Below are positions 31,994 through 38,697 of a DNA stretch of 38,804 nucleotides, piece after piece. The stretch spans positions 1 to 38,804 of the forward strand of contig JAJRYT010000133.1 in the NCBI GenBank assembly GCA_024275635.1. Reading direction: 5' to 3'. The stretch is from Chloroflexota bacterium (GTDB lineage Bacteria > Chloroflexota > Anaerolineae > Promineifilales > Promineifilaceae). The first letter of the stretch is position 1; each line of letters starts with the position of its first letter. The position numbers and the translations under genes were made by a program. Below the pieces are notes generated by a model that was given only the letters and a program-made list of their open reading frames with translations, was not told where the DNA came from and ran no database searches.

Positions 31994-32827
31994 TCAGATT
32001 TGAGACTGGAGATTGGAGACTGGAGACTTATGATTGCCAGTCTCTAGTCTCCAATCTCCAGTCCCCTCAAACAACGCCCCATCAACGACCGTGATCGCCC
32101 GCGTTACCCGCTGGGCTTTGTCCTGATCATGGGTCACCATGAGGATAGTTTTGCAGCCGTCAATTAACAACCCAAATAGTTGAAAAATCGTTTCGGCCGT
32201 ATAAGAATCCAGATTGCCGGTCGGTTCATCGGCTAACAGGATGGGCGGATCGTTGGCCAGAGAGCGGGCGATGGCAGCCAGCTGCTGTTGACCGCCAGAG
32301 ACAGCCGACGGCAATTTATGAGCATAATCAGCCATGCCCACCTGCTGGAGCAAATGGAAGGCCCGCTCCCGCCGTTCGGGGATGGGGTAGGTGCGGCAAA
32401 AATCCATTGGCAGCATGACGTTTTGCAGTAAGGTAAGTGTGGGCAGCAGTTGGAAGAATTGGAAGATGACGCCCAGACGACGGCCGCGCCATTCGGCAAT
32501 TTCGCCTTCGGTGAGGGTATGAACGGCCGTGCCATCTACCCATACCTCGCCCGCCGTCGGTCGGTCAATGCCGGCAATCATATTGATGAGCGTTGATTTG
32601 CCGCTGCCCGATTTGCCGATGATGGCGACAAACTCGCCGGCTTGGGCGGTCAGATCAATGCCTTTGAGCGCGGTGAAATCACCGGCTGAACTGTGGTATG
32701 TTTTCACCACCCGGCGCAGTTCAATCAGGTTTGAAGGCGGCGCTGAGGGGGAACGGCCGTTCCTTCTCTCTTCTCTAGCAATTCTATTACGCTGAACAGC
32801 CCGCCATTTTGGGAACATAAACGCCAT
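31994..32827 (-). CDS. ABC transporter ATP-binding protein, LolD/MacB type
   Basis: This ATPase of about 277 residues powers the duplicated FtsX-type permease encoded one base downstream. Walker A reads [12 protein letters not shown], the Q-loop is in [14 protein letters not shown], the signature is [19 protein letters not shown], Walker B/D-loop is [13 protein letters not shown] and the switch is VTHDQ. The [12 protein letters not shown] and [13 protein letters not shown] wordings are typical of the MacB/LolD class. The last ~20 residues (GDWRLETGN...SNLQSQI) are encoded by a palindromic intergenic-type repeat and are not part of the family. The start is uncertain: ATG at 32827 is used, with ATG at 32818 possible; the first ~35 residues are non-conserved. 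The divergent TetR gene is the likely regulator. Confidence 0.93.
   Translation of the reverse strand: MAFMFPKWRAVQRNRIAREERRNGRSPSAPPSNLIELRRVVKTYHSSAGDFTALKGIDLTAQAGEFVAIIGKSGSGKSTLINMIAGIDRPTAGEVWVDGTAVHTLTEGEIAEWRGRRLGVIFQFFQLLPTLTLLQNVMLPMDFCRTYPIPERRERAFHLLQQVGMADYAHKLPSAVSGGQQQLAAIARSLANDPPILLADEPTGNLDSYTAETIFQLFGLLIDGCKTILMVTHDQDKAQRVTRAITVVDGALFEGTGDWRLETGNHKSPVSNLQSQI
32002..32063. repeat. Palindromic CTGGAGACT-type repeat forming the ATPase C-terminus
   Basis: The 27 bases from 32002 (GAGACTGGAGATTGGAGACT...) pair with 32039-32063 with about one mismatch. The element also consists of direct GACTGGAGA/GATTGGAGA steps. It lies inside the 3' end of the ATPase gene and encodes its extra tail. 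Similar CTCCAGTCTC wording occurs between genes near 22060 and 22165, so this is a spreading low-complexity element that entered a gene end. Confidence 0.75.
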
Positions 32828-32863
32828 TTCCAACAAGAAGATCGTAACCGTTCAGCCACCAAC

Positions 32864-32925
32864 AGACTTTTGAAGTTTTGCAGTCGAGTACACAACCACA
32901 CATAGCGTCAAAACTTCAAAAGTCT
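32864..32925. repeat. Perfect 17-bp inverted repeat in the ATPase leader
   Basis: AGACTTTTGAAGTTTTG (32864-32880) is the exact complement of 32909-32925, with 28 bases between. It lies in the probable 5' leader of the leftward ABC genes and would form a strong hairpin in that RNA. It could be a regulatory leader or a dispersed hairpin repeat. Confidence 0.6.
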
Positions 32926-32957
32926 CCAGGGGGGAGTGGACGCTTACAGAAGATCAG

Positions 32958-32986
32958 GTGACAATCACGAAATCGTCTGCTATATT
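32958..32986 (+). promoter_or_regulatory. Candidate promoter for the TetR-type regulator
   Basis: GTGACA (32958-32963, five of six) and TATATT (32981-32986, five of six) are 17 bases apart. On the opposite strand a perfect TATAAT (32984-32989) overlaps the -10 box and could serve the ABC genes, although its -35 is poor. The two divergent promoters would thus share one control region. Confidence 0.5.
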
Positions 32987-33010
32987 ATAAACACCATGTT
33001 CATAATTGTA

Positions 33011-33034
33011 CGTTGACGCCACTCTTTGTCAACG
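33011..33034. promoter_or_regulatory. Candidate TetR operator
   Basis: CGTTGAC and GTCAACG form a perfect dyad with a 10-base spacer, just downstream of the tetR promoter and upstream of the divergent ABC promoter. The place and symmetry fit an autoregulatory operator. The assignment is inference. Confidence 0.4.
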
Positions 33035-33083
33035 ACCAGTTTTTAGCTCTGTCCAAAAATAGACATCTGTTCAGGAGATTGTG

Positions 33084-33701
33084 ATGAGCCAACGAAAACC
33101 TGACCGCCGCGTGCGGCGCACCCGCCAACAATTAAGCGAAGCTTTAATGTCCCTTATCCTGGAGAAGGGGTACGACGCCGTTACCATTGAGGAGATCACC
33201 GAGCGGGCCGATCTGGGACGGACAACCTTTTACCTGCATTACAAAGATAAAGATGAGCTGCTCATTCAAAGTCTCGAAGCAGTTTATGATGACCTTGTTA
33301 ATCAGATTGATCCCCATCCCATTGAGGAGTGGTCCATGACTGGCGAAGCGCTCTCGGCGATGGCATTCCAGCACGCAGCCGAAAATGCCCGACTTTACCA
33401 AATCATTCTCAGCGGTCAGGGAGGCACAAGCATCGCCCAACGCATTCGAGCCTACATCGCCCAAACAGCCATCCGGATCATCGAAACCCATTATGCCCAA
33501 TATATCCCCAAAACGGCCGTGCCCCTTGAGATTTTAGGCAACTACATTGCCATCTCAATGATGGGATTAATGACGTGGTGGCTGGAAAACGACCAACCTT
33601 ATTCAGCCGCGGAAATGATTTCTTTTTTTCATCAGCTAAATTTTCTGGGCGCTGCTAAAACGATGGGGCTGACGTTGTCTGAGGATGCTTTTACACAATA
33701 G
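33084..33701 (+). CDS. TetR/AcrR-family transcriptional regulator
   Basis: The 205-residue dimeric repressor has an N-terminal helix-turn-helix at ~8-55 (RTRQQLSEALMSLILEKGYDA, then TIEEITERADLGRTTFYLHY, then KDKDELL) typical of the family. The C-terminal ligand and dimer domain (~75-200) is variable and of the TetR_C type seen with short MTTFY-like regulators. ATG at 33084 has AGGAG six bases upstream; a GTG one codon earlier is the alternative. It is divergent from the FtsX-type ABC genes, with a dyad in the shared region, so it probably represses them and itself. One ACGGCCGT copy (33513) encodes Thr-Ala-Val in the ligand domain. Confidence 0.93.
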   Translation: MSQRKPDRRVRRTRQQLSEALMSLILEKGYDAVTIEEITERADLGRTTFYLHYKDKDELLIQSLEAVYDDLVNQIDPHPIEEWSMTGEALSAMAFQHAAENARLYQIILSGQGGTSIAQRIRAYIAQTAIRIIETHYAQYIPKTAVPLEILGNYIAISMMGLMTWWLENDQPYSAAEMISFFHQLNFLGAAKTMGLTLSEDAFTQ

Positions 33702-33775
33702 ATGTAAATGAATATTTCCAGATGCACCGAAAAATGGCTCTCTTGAAAATGAAGTTAGCGATTTCCCCTGCCGCG

Positions 33776-33781
33776 TATAAT
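33776..33781 (+). promoter_or_regulatory. Candidate -10 box for the VanY/CapA pair
   Basis: A perfect TATAAT stands 19 bases before the ATG at 33801. No good -35 box is found at 15-18 bases (best AGTTAG/TTAGCG). The leader would be about 13 bases with no ribosome binding site, so near-leaderless translation is possible. Confidence 0.4.
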
Positions 33782-33800
33782 GGGCTAAAATCGCCCGGCA

Positions 33801-34712
33801 ATGAGATATGCAAAATCACATTTTCTTTTGCTGGCGCTGGCCGGGTTGTTATGGAGCTGCCAGTCAATCGCCAGCCAACCTTCTAACCCTATCCCAGTTG
33901 AAACAGCAGCGTTAGTACGTGTAACGGCCGTTCCTTCCCAACCAACTGCTGCCAACACGCCAATTCTCCCCCCTACCCAACCGCCGCCGTTCACGCCCAC
34001 CCCCATCCCGACCGTCACAGCCAATCCGACCTCACTGCTAACGGCCACACCCACTCATACCCCCACAGCCACACCTATCGGCCCTTGCGAGCAGCGCCTA
34101 CCCGGTGATGGTCTATTCACGCTGGTTACGCTGACATATGGTTTGAGCCGCGACTACGCGCCAGATGATCTGGTTCCATTAGCTGATTACTTGCCGGTGG
34201 GCGTAACGCTGGGCTATCCGACTGAAGTGCGGCAGATGATTGTTGAGCCGCTGGTACAAATGTTAAACGCCATGCGTGATGAAGGGCTGCAGCCGCGCAT
34301 CATTTCCGGCTACCGCAGTTACAGCGCTCAGGCCATTGCCTGGAATAAATGGGTAACGGAAGAACCGGAACGGGCGGCCATTATCAGCGCGCCGCCTGGT
34401 TTTAGCGAACATCAATTGGGGACGACGCTGGACTTTGGCTCGCCGGAACTGGCTGAAATTGTGGGGCGGGAAGAGATTCAGTTTCATACCTATTTTTATA
34501 AAACCAGCGAAGGTATCTGGCTGCTGAATAATGCGCACCGGTATGGTTTTTCATTAAGCTATCCCCGCGAGGCGTTTGAATTGACCGGTTTTTATTACGA
34601 ACCCTGGCATTATCGGTATGTCGGCGTTGAATTAGCCACGCAGTTGCATGAATCGGGTTCGTTTTTAACTGCCTATTTGCTGGCAACGCAGCCGCTTCCG
34701 TGTTTACCATGA
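33801..34712 (+). CDS. D-alanyl-D-alanine carboxypeptidase lipoprotein (VanY/M15B)
   Basis: The 303-residue surface lipoprotein (lipobox LLWSC, Cys20) has a Thr/Pro-rich linker of about 75 residues and then an M15B zinc peptidase domain that trims the terminal D-Ala of peptidoglycan stem peptides. Motifs: RIISGYRSYSAQ, the zinc segment SEHQLGTTLDF (His and Asp ligands), and EPWHYRYVG with the last zinc His and catalytic Glu. All are present, so it should be active. Its stop overlaps the CapA-like ATG by four bases (ATGA). No VanR/VanS-type control is nearby, so glycopeptide resistance is not implied; wall maturation is the likely role. Confidence 0.92.
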   Translation: MRYAKSHFLLLALAGLLWSCQSIASQPSNPIPVETAALVRVTAVPSQPTAANTPILPPTQPPPFTPTPIPTVTANPTSLLTATPTHTPTATPIGPCEQRLPGDGLFTLVTLTYGLSRDYAPDDLVPLADYLPVGVTLGYPTEVRQMIVEPLVQMLNAMRDEGLQPRIISGYRSYSAQAIAWNKWVTEEPERAAIISAPPGFSEHQLGTTLDFGSPELAEIVGREEIQFHTYFYKTSEGIWLLNNAHRYGFSLSYPREAFELTGFYYEPWHYRYVGVELATQLHESGSFLTAYLLATQPLPCLP

Positions 34713-36301
34713 TTCGATTATCACGCTTGATTTTTGTTCTCCTGGTGGGGTTCCTGTTGGGTTGCCAGACGGAACAAGCCAACCTGACGGCCGTTTCCAC
34801 GCCCATCAAACCAACCCCAACAGCAGTAGAAACGGCCGCCCCTCCCCCACAACCAACCACCCTGCCGCCAGCGACCAGTACGGCCGTTCCCACCAGCCAA
34901 CCAACCACAGCCCCACGGCCCAAAGTCATCTTATCCATCCCGCCTGACTGGGAGCCAACCATTTCCCCCCTCATCGCCCAACTGAACCAATCGAGCGCGG
35001 CCTGGAATTGGCAGCTTGCCCCCGGCGGAGACGCAGACAATCAAACAGCCAACATCACGCTGTCCAATGACGCCAATGGCGTTATTGTGCAGCGGCAGCC
35101 ATTGGCGCTGGCTGTGCCTTTTACGACTCAGTGGGAAAACATGACGCTGGCGCAAGCCCAGTACATCCTGTCCAACAGGCATAATCTCATTGTTGTTTTG
35201 CCCTGGGATGCGTTGACGCCGGACTGGAAAGCGCTGCGGGTAGACGGCCGTTTCCCCACCGACGCCGATTACCCATTTCACGACAGTTGGTCATTGGCGG
35301 CTGAACCGGGCTATGAAACGGCCGTGTCCGAACTAGCCCCCCGCTTACAAGCACAGCTACACGAAAGCAGCGTCCGGATAACGGCCGTTGGCGACCTCAT
35401 GTTGGCGCGCGGTCTGGGAATAGTCATGCAGCAAGGCAACCTGGCCTACCCGTTTGCCAATGTGTCCGAACTGCTCACTGCGGCCGACCTTACCATCGGC
35501 AACATGGAATCGGCGCTGGGCGACATCGGCCAGCCGGAAGCTAAGAGCTATCCTTTTCAAGCCCCGCCCGTCGCCGCCCAGGCGCTGGCGCAAGCCGGAT
35601 TCGACATCATCACCCTGGCCAACAATCATGCCATGGATTATGGCCCGGAAGCGCTGCTGCAAGGTATGGCGCTCTTACGCGATGCGGGCATTGCCACGAT
35701 TGGCGCGGGCGCGAACGCCGCAGAAGCCCACACCGCGCACCTGGTTGAGGTAAACGGCATCAAGATCGCTTTTCTAGGCTATGTGAATGTCCCTATCGAA
35801 GCCAGCGCCGGTTTTGATACGCAAAGCTGGACAGCAACAGAAACAGCGCCCGGTTTAGCGTGGGCGAAACCCGACATGATTCGTGCTGATGTAACGGCCG
35901 TTGACCAGCAAACCGATCTCACCATTGTCGTCCTGCACAGCGGCCTGGAATATGTCGCCGAACCCAGCGAGCCACAAACTGCCGCCGCTCAGGCGGCCAT
36001 TGACGCCGGCGCCGACCTGGTCATCGGCCACCACGCCCACATTTTACAGGGCATTCAGTTTTATAATGGCGGTGTGATTGTGTACGGGCTGGGGAATTTT
36101 GCTTTTCAAATAACGGGGGATCCGGAAACGGCCGTCCTCAACATCTGGCTGGATAAAAATGGCGTGCGACAGTTAGAGCTTATTCCGGCCATCATCCAAA
36201 CCAGCGGCCAGCCCCGATTAGCTGAACCGGAAGAATCGAAGACTATTTTGCAAAACGTCTACTTTCTCACAACCTTATTAAACGCGCAGAAAGGTGAATA
36301 G
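34709..36301 (+). CDS. CapA-family (PGA_cap) metallophosphatase-like lipoprotein
   Basis: The 530-residue lipoprotein (lipobox FLLGC, Cys19) has a Thr/Pro linker (~20-75) and a region of about 150 residues that reads like a periplasmic binding-type domain (VILSIPPDWEPTISPLIAQ ...). A CapA domain follows at ~225-500: ITAVGDLMLARGLG, NMESALGD, ITLANNHAMDYGPEAL, VVLHSGLEYV, VIGHHAHILQGIQFYNGGVIVYGLGNF. The metal-binding Asp, Asn and His residues of the calcineurin-like phosphoesterase fold are present. CapA proteins take part in poly-gamma-glutamate or other capsule anchoring. No capB/capC genes are here. Nine ACGGCCGT copies within about 1.6 kb (34787-36377, the last just past the gene) make it the densest stretch. 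Confidence 0.88.
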   Translation: MIRLSRLIFVLLVGFLLGCQTEQANLTAVSTPIKPTPTAVETAAPPPQPTTLPPATSTAVPTSQPTTAPRPKVILSIPPDWEPTISPLIAQLNQSSAAWNWQLAPGGDADNQTANITLSNDANGVIVQRQPLALAVPFTTQWENMTLAQAQYILSNRHNLIVVLPWDALTPDWKALRVDGRFPTDADYPFHDSWSLAAEPGYETAVSELAPRLQAQLHESSVRITAVGDLMLARGLGIVMQQGNLAYPFANVSELLTAADLTIGNMESALGDIGQPEAKSYPFQAPPVAAQALAQAGFDIITLANNHAMDYGPEALLQGMALLRDAGIATIGAGANAAEAHTAHLVEVNGIKIAFLGYVNVPIEASAGFDTQSWTATETAPGLAWAKPDMIRADVTAVDQQTDLTIVVLHSGLEYVAEPSEPQTAAAQAAIDAGADLVIGHHAHILQGIQFYNGGVIVYGLGNFAFQITGDPETAVLNIWLDKNGVRQLELIPAIIQTSGQPRLAEPEESKTILQNVYFLTTLLNAQKGE

Positions 36302-36317
36302 AGCAAATCGTAAAGTG

Positions 36318-37217
36318 TTAAACATCTAGTCGGCTTACATCTTGAGCAATGTGGAGATAGGCATTTTTAACGGCCGTTTCAAACATCTCCTTCTCTCGCC
36401 ACAAACTCACCCGCCACCAGCGCGCCCGCCGCAATTCCCGTAGATCCCACCACCCCACTTGATTGAGATGATCCGCGGCCACAGGGAAATCGCGCTGCCG
36501 AATCCGCTTAACCACACCCCCGTCGCTCGCCAGCGTCGCTGCCCACCGCTGAGACTGCACTGAAACCAACCCATCATTCGCCCCCTCCTGTTCATGGATA
36601 ATCTTCCATGAAGGTTGAATCGGACCAAAAACCAGATCCAATGCCTGCGACGCCGCATATGTCTGGTAAATAACCCCATTCGTTGCCTCTGCGTTACGCG
36701 CCCGTTCATTAAACGCCGCCATCGCCATTAGCGTGAGGTTAGCAAAACCAGAAATATCCAGCGCCAGACTGACGGCTTTCACAATCGCATCTCCCCCATG
36801 CGCCAGCCCCCAATCAGCAAAAGTTGTCCCCAAATGGGGCGTTCCGATGCTCGTCATCGAGGCCACTCTGTCAGCCATGCCCTCATCCACAATCATCGCT
36901 CGTGCGTCCAGCCCGCCCATACTGTGGCCAATAATATGTACCTTTTCATGGCCGCTTTCTTCCAGTACGCGCTCTACCTCCAGGCGTAAATCCCTGGCCC
37001 GCACAGCCACATCAGCCGCAAATCTCACACTGGTTGTATACACTTCAAAATCATGCGCCCGCAGATACGGTGCAATACGTCGGAAATAGTGCAGCCGGTC
37101 ATTGCCAAAACTTCTGTCCCACAAAATCAGGTTGATTCGCCTGAGAAACACATTCGTGAGGAAGTCAAATCGGGCAATACCATGCGCCAGCACAATTGGG
37201 TATGTATTTCCAGCCAT
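36318..37217 (-). CDS. Alpha/beta-hydrolase, triacylglycerol lipase-like
   Basis: The 299-residue cytoplasmic or released esterase has the lipase oxyanion segment PIVLAHGIARFDF, the nucleophile elbow HIIGHSMGG (Ser99), TSIGTPHLGT, the acid residue in QEGANDGLVSVQSQRW, and the catalytic His in AADHLNQVG. This order is that of Pseudomonas-type true lipases and PGAP1-like esterases, and no signal peptide is present. ATG at 37217 is used because GGAGG stands six bases before it; two TTG codons just upstream are alternatives. It is convergent with the CapA-like gene, 16 bases apart. The substrate is unknown. Confidence 0.88.
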   Translation of the reverse strand: MAGNTYPIVLAHGIARFDFLTNVFLRRINLILWDRSFGNDRLHYFRRIAPYLRAHDFEVYTTSVRFAADVAVRARDLRLEVERVLEESGHEKVHIIGHSMGGLDARAMIVDEGMADRVASMTSIGTPHLGTTFADWGLAHGGDAIVKAVSLALDISGFANLTLMAMAAFNERARNAEATNGVIYQTYAASQALDLVFGPIQPSWKIIHEQEGANDGLVSVQSQRWAATLASDGGVVKRIRQRDFPVAADHLNQVGWWDLRELRRARWWRVSLWREKEMFETAVKNAYLHIAQDVSRLDV

Positions 37218-37237
37218 CAACAACCTCCAATGTAAAT

Positions 37238-37300
37238 AAACCTCCAGGAGGTTCCTTTAATGGCCTCAGCAACGCCTGAAACCTCCCGGAGGTTGGTTTC
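37238..37300. repeat. CCTCC/GGAGG double-hairpin repeat, related copy
   Basis: Two short palindromes, AAACCTCCAGGAGGTT and AAACCTCCCGGAGGTT, are 27 bases apart. They resemble the palindromes of the elements at 25155 and 37904. The repeat lies directly upstream of the lipase gene. Confidence 0.65.
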
Positions 37301-37321
37301 ATTCTTGGGCATAGTGCGTTC

Positions 37322-37354
37322 AGATTGGTTCAATCTGGCAGATTGAACCAATCT
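37322..37354. terminator. Perfect 15-bp hairpin downstream of the cyclophilin gene
   Basis: AGATTGGTTCAATCT and its exact complement are separated by GGC. It lies 24 bases past the stop of the leftward cyclophilin gene. There is no U run, so it may be a 3'-end stabiliser or weak terminator. Confidence 0.5.
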
Positions 37355-37378
37355 CAAAAGCGAATTTTAGATGGTCAC

Positions 37379-37861
37379 TTACTTTTCGGTGATGGTTACT
37401 TTGGTCATTGTATCGCCCTGACGAATAGCATTGACCACATCCTGCCCCTGGGTGACTTGACCGAAGACGGTATGACGGCCGTTTAGATGCGGCTGGGGTG
37501 CGTGGGTAATAAAAAACTGGCTGCCGTTTGTGCCCGGGCCAGAATTCGCCATCGAAAGCGAACCCGTTTCATGCTTCAGCGGGTTGCTCTGGAACTCATC
37601 TTCAAAACGATAACCTGGGCCGCCGCGTCCGGTTCCGGTCGGGTCGCCGCCCTGGACCATAAAATTGCTGATAACGCGGTGAAATAAAATACCATCGTAA
37701 TAACCTTCCCGCGCCAGAAAAACAAAATTATTCACCGTTTTGGGGGCATATTGAGCGTACAAGTCTAGTTCAATCGTGCCCTTACTTGTTTCCATCGTCA
37801 CCTGATACGATTTTTTAGGATCAATTTGCATTGCCGGTGGCGTATTCCATTGTTTAGCCAT
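37379..37861 (-). CDS. Peptidyl-prolyl cis-trans isomerase, cyclophilin type
   Basis: The 160-residue cytosolic cyclophilin speeds proline isomerisation during protein folding. Signature parts: [19 protein letters not shown], the active-site stretch [19 protein letters not shown] with the catalytic Arg, and [17 protein letters not shown], then [14 protein letters not shown]. No signal peptide is seen. AAGGAG lies before the ATG. The length is normal for a single-domain bacterial enzyme. It stands alone between hairpin repeats. One ACGGCCGT at 37476 encodes the NGR in the loop LNGRHTVFG. Confidence 0.96.
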   Translation of the reverse strand: MAKQWNTPPAMQIDPKKSYQVTMETSKGTIELDLYAQYAPKTVNNFVFLAREGYYDGILFHRVISNFMVQGGDPTGTGRGGPGYRFEDEFQSNPLKHETGSLSMANSGPGTNGSQFFITHAPQPHLNGRHTVFGQVTQGQDVVNAIRQGDTMTKVTITEK

Positions 37862-37903
37862 ATAAAACTCCTTATTAAAATATTTGGGGATTCATACCTA
37901 CTG

Positions 37904-37969
37904 ATCCTCCCGGAGGTTAGCCTGACCACACCAGCTAACTACTCGTAAACCTCCGGAAGGATGTCTTAG
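37904..37969 (+). repeat. Dispersed CCTCC/GGAGG hairpin repeat, copy 2
   Basis: The stretch reads CCTCCCGGAGGTTAG ... CAGCTAACTACTCGTAAACCTCCGG ... CTTAG and is clearly homologous to 25155-25211, in the same orientation. Differences are scattered, so the copies are not recent. It lies in the leader region of the cyclophilin gene. Confidence 0.75.
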
Positions 37970-38043
37970 AGTTATGGGATTCAAATTTATTATACCTCAT
38001 GTCCACCTCATTTGACATGACGCGCGCCATAAAACGTTCAATT

Positions 38044-38072
38044 TTGTCTTTCACTATTTTTTGTGCTATCAT
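38044..38072 (+). promoter_or_regulatory. Promoter of rpsT
   Basis: TTGTCT (38044-38049) and TATCAT (38067-38072, five of six) are 17 bases apart, and a TGC just before the -10 box makes it an extended -10 promoter. The leader to the TTG start at 38146 would be about 66 bases. Confidence 0.65.
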
Positions 38073-38145
38073 CCTCCGGCTCTCACGCCTCTGTGAACGA
38101 ATAAACAAACAAACAGAGATAGTGATTATTACGGAGGATTTGAAT

Positions 38146-38418
38146 TTGGCAAACATACAATCTGCGAAAAAGCGAATTCGGCAGACGGCAAAACGGACAA
38201 CCGCAAACCGCATCTACCTGGCATCAGCGCGAACCTATATCAAAAAGGCGAACCAACTCATTGAAACGGGCGACCTGGATGCTGCGGAAACGGCCGTTCA
38301 ACAAGCTTGCAGCACCCTGGACAAAGCCGCCCGCAAACATATTTTGCATCCTGGCAACGTCAGCCGGCGTAAAGGTCGGCTCATGGCCAAACTGGCTTCT
38401 GCCCGCGCTGTCGAGTAA
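38146..38418 (+). CDS. rpsT: 30S ribosomal protein S20
   Basis: S20 binds 16S rRNA early in assembly of the small subunit. The 90 residues begin ANIQSAKKRIRQTAKRTTAN after the initiator and end HPGNVSRRKGRLMAKLASA, which is the normal S20 pattern and length. The start is a TTG at 38146: it gives the universal MANI-SAKKR N-terminus and follows GGAGGA by seven bases. The open frame extends upstream with no S20 likeness. UUG starts are also known for S20 genes elsewhere (for example E. coli rpsT) and allow self-regulation. It is monocistronic, with a promoter and a clear terminator. One ACGGCCGT (38290) encodes Thr-Ala-Val. Confidence 0.97.
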   Translation: MANIQSAKKRIRQTAKRTTANRIYLASARTYIKKANQLIETGDLDAAETAVQQACSTLDKAARKHILHPGNVSRRKGRLMAKLASARAVE

Positions 38419-38439
38419 ATTCGTATTATACCGCATCGC

Positions 38440-38472
38440 AAAAAAGCCACCCTTTACCGGGTGGCTTTTTTT
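38440..38472 (+). terminator. Rho-independent terminator of rpsT
   Basis: An 8-bp stem (AGCCACCC / GGGTGGCT) with a six-base loop is flanked by A6 and T7 runs, 22 bases after the stop codon. Confidence 0.93.
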
Positions 38473-38566
38473 CATGCCAGAGTCTCACAGCAGCCGTAAT
38501 TCGTGGTGATTTATATCTACTGAGCCTGGAAATTTCCAGACTGCCCAGACTGCCCAGTTGCTTTAC

Positions 38567-38697
38567 TTAGGGTGCGTTTGTTTATGATTCTCGCGTTTGA
38601 AAAGTTGTAACCGAGTAATTGGTAACTGGTAATTACCCAATTACTTAATTACCAATTACCAGTAAACTGCAAAGTTAATTTTGAACGAACCCTTAGC
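38567..38697. repeat. Mini-element with short inverted ends (MITE-like)
   Basis: The block begins TTAGGGTGCGTTTGTT and ends with GAACGAACCCTTAG, whose complement is CTAAGGGTTCGTTC, so the ends are imperfect inverted repeats. The middle contains a second palindrome built from ACTGGTAATT / AATTACCAGT steps. Its left 41 bases match 136-176 at the other edge of the window. No coding capacity. It abuts the 110-bp repeat, as at the left edge. Confidence 0.55.

Larger units (their letters stand above)
439..38297. repeat. Dispersed highly iterated palindrome ACGGCCGT (52 copies)
   Basis: The perfect 8-bp palindrome ACGGCCGT, usually inside a wider AACGGCCGTT, recurs through the window. I counted 52 copies by eye, with first bases at for example 439, 1373, 2606, 2782, 3132, 5191, 5397, 5721, 5957, 6265, 7847, 8316, 8498, 8668, 9441, 9637, 11705, 13082, 15975, 17536, 21246, 26434, 26527, 26620, 26811, 26893, 30379, 32753, 34787, 34880, 35381, 36370, 37476 and 38290. 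Chance expectation is about 0.6 in 38.8 kb. Most copies lie inside genes, where the three frames read Thr-Ala-Val, Asn-Gly-Arg or Arg-Pro-Phe/Ser. Copies with a changed flanking base (GCGGCCGT, TCGGCCGT) are much rarer, so the outer A and T matter. Gaps: 13090-15974, 17544-21245 (with the insertion sequence) and 22857-26433 (with ftsH). It resembles HIP1 (GCGATCGC) of cyanobacteria in behaviour; its function is unknown. Confidence 0.9.

Noticed and set aside
33801..34712. Vancomycin-resistance gene vanY
   Set aside because: No vanR/S/H/A/X-type genes are adjacent; M15B carboxypeptidases are common housekeeping wall enzymes.
34402..35040. 212-codon minus-strand frame over the VanY/CapA junction
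   Set aside because: Antisense to two lipoprotein genes with clear motifs.
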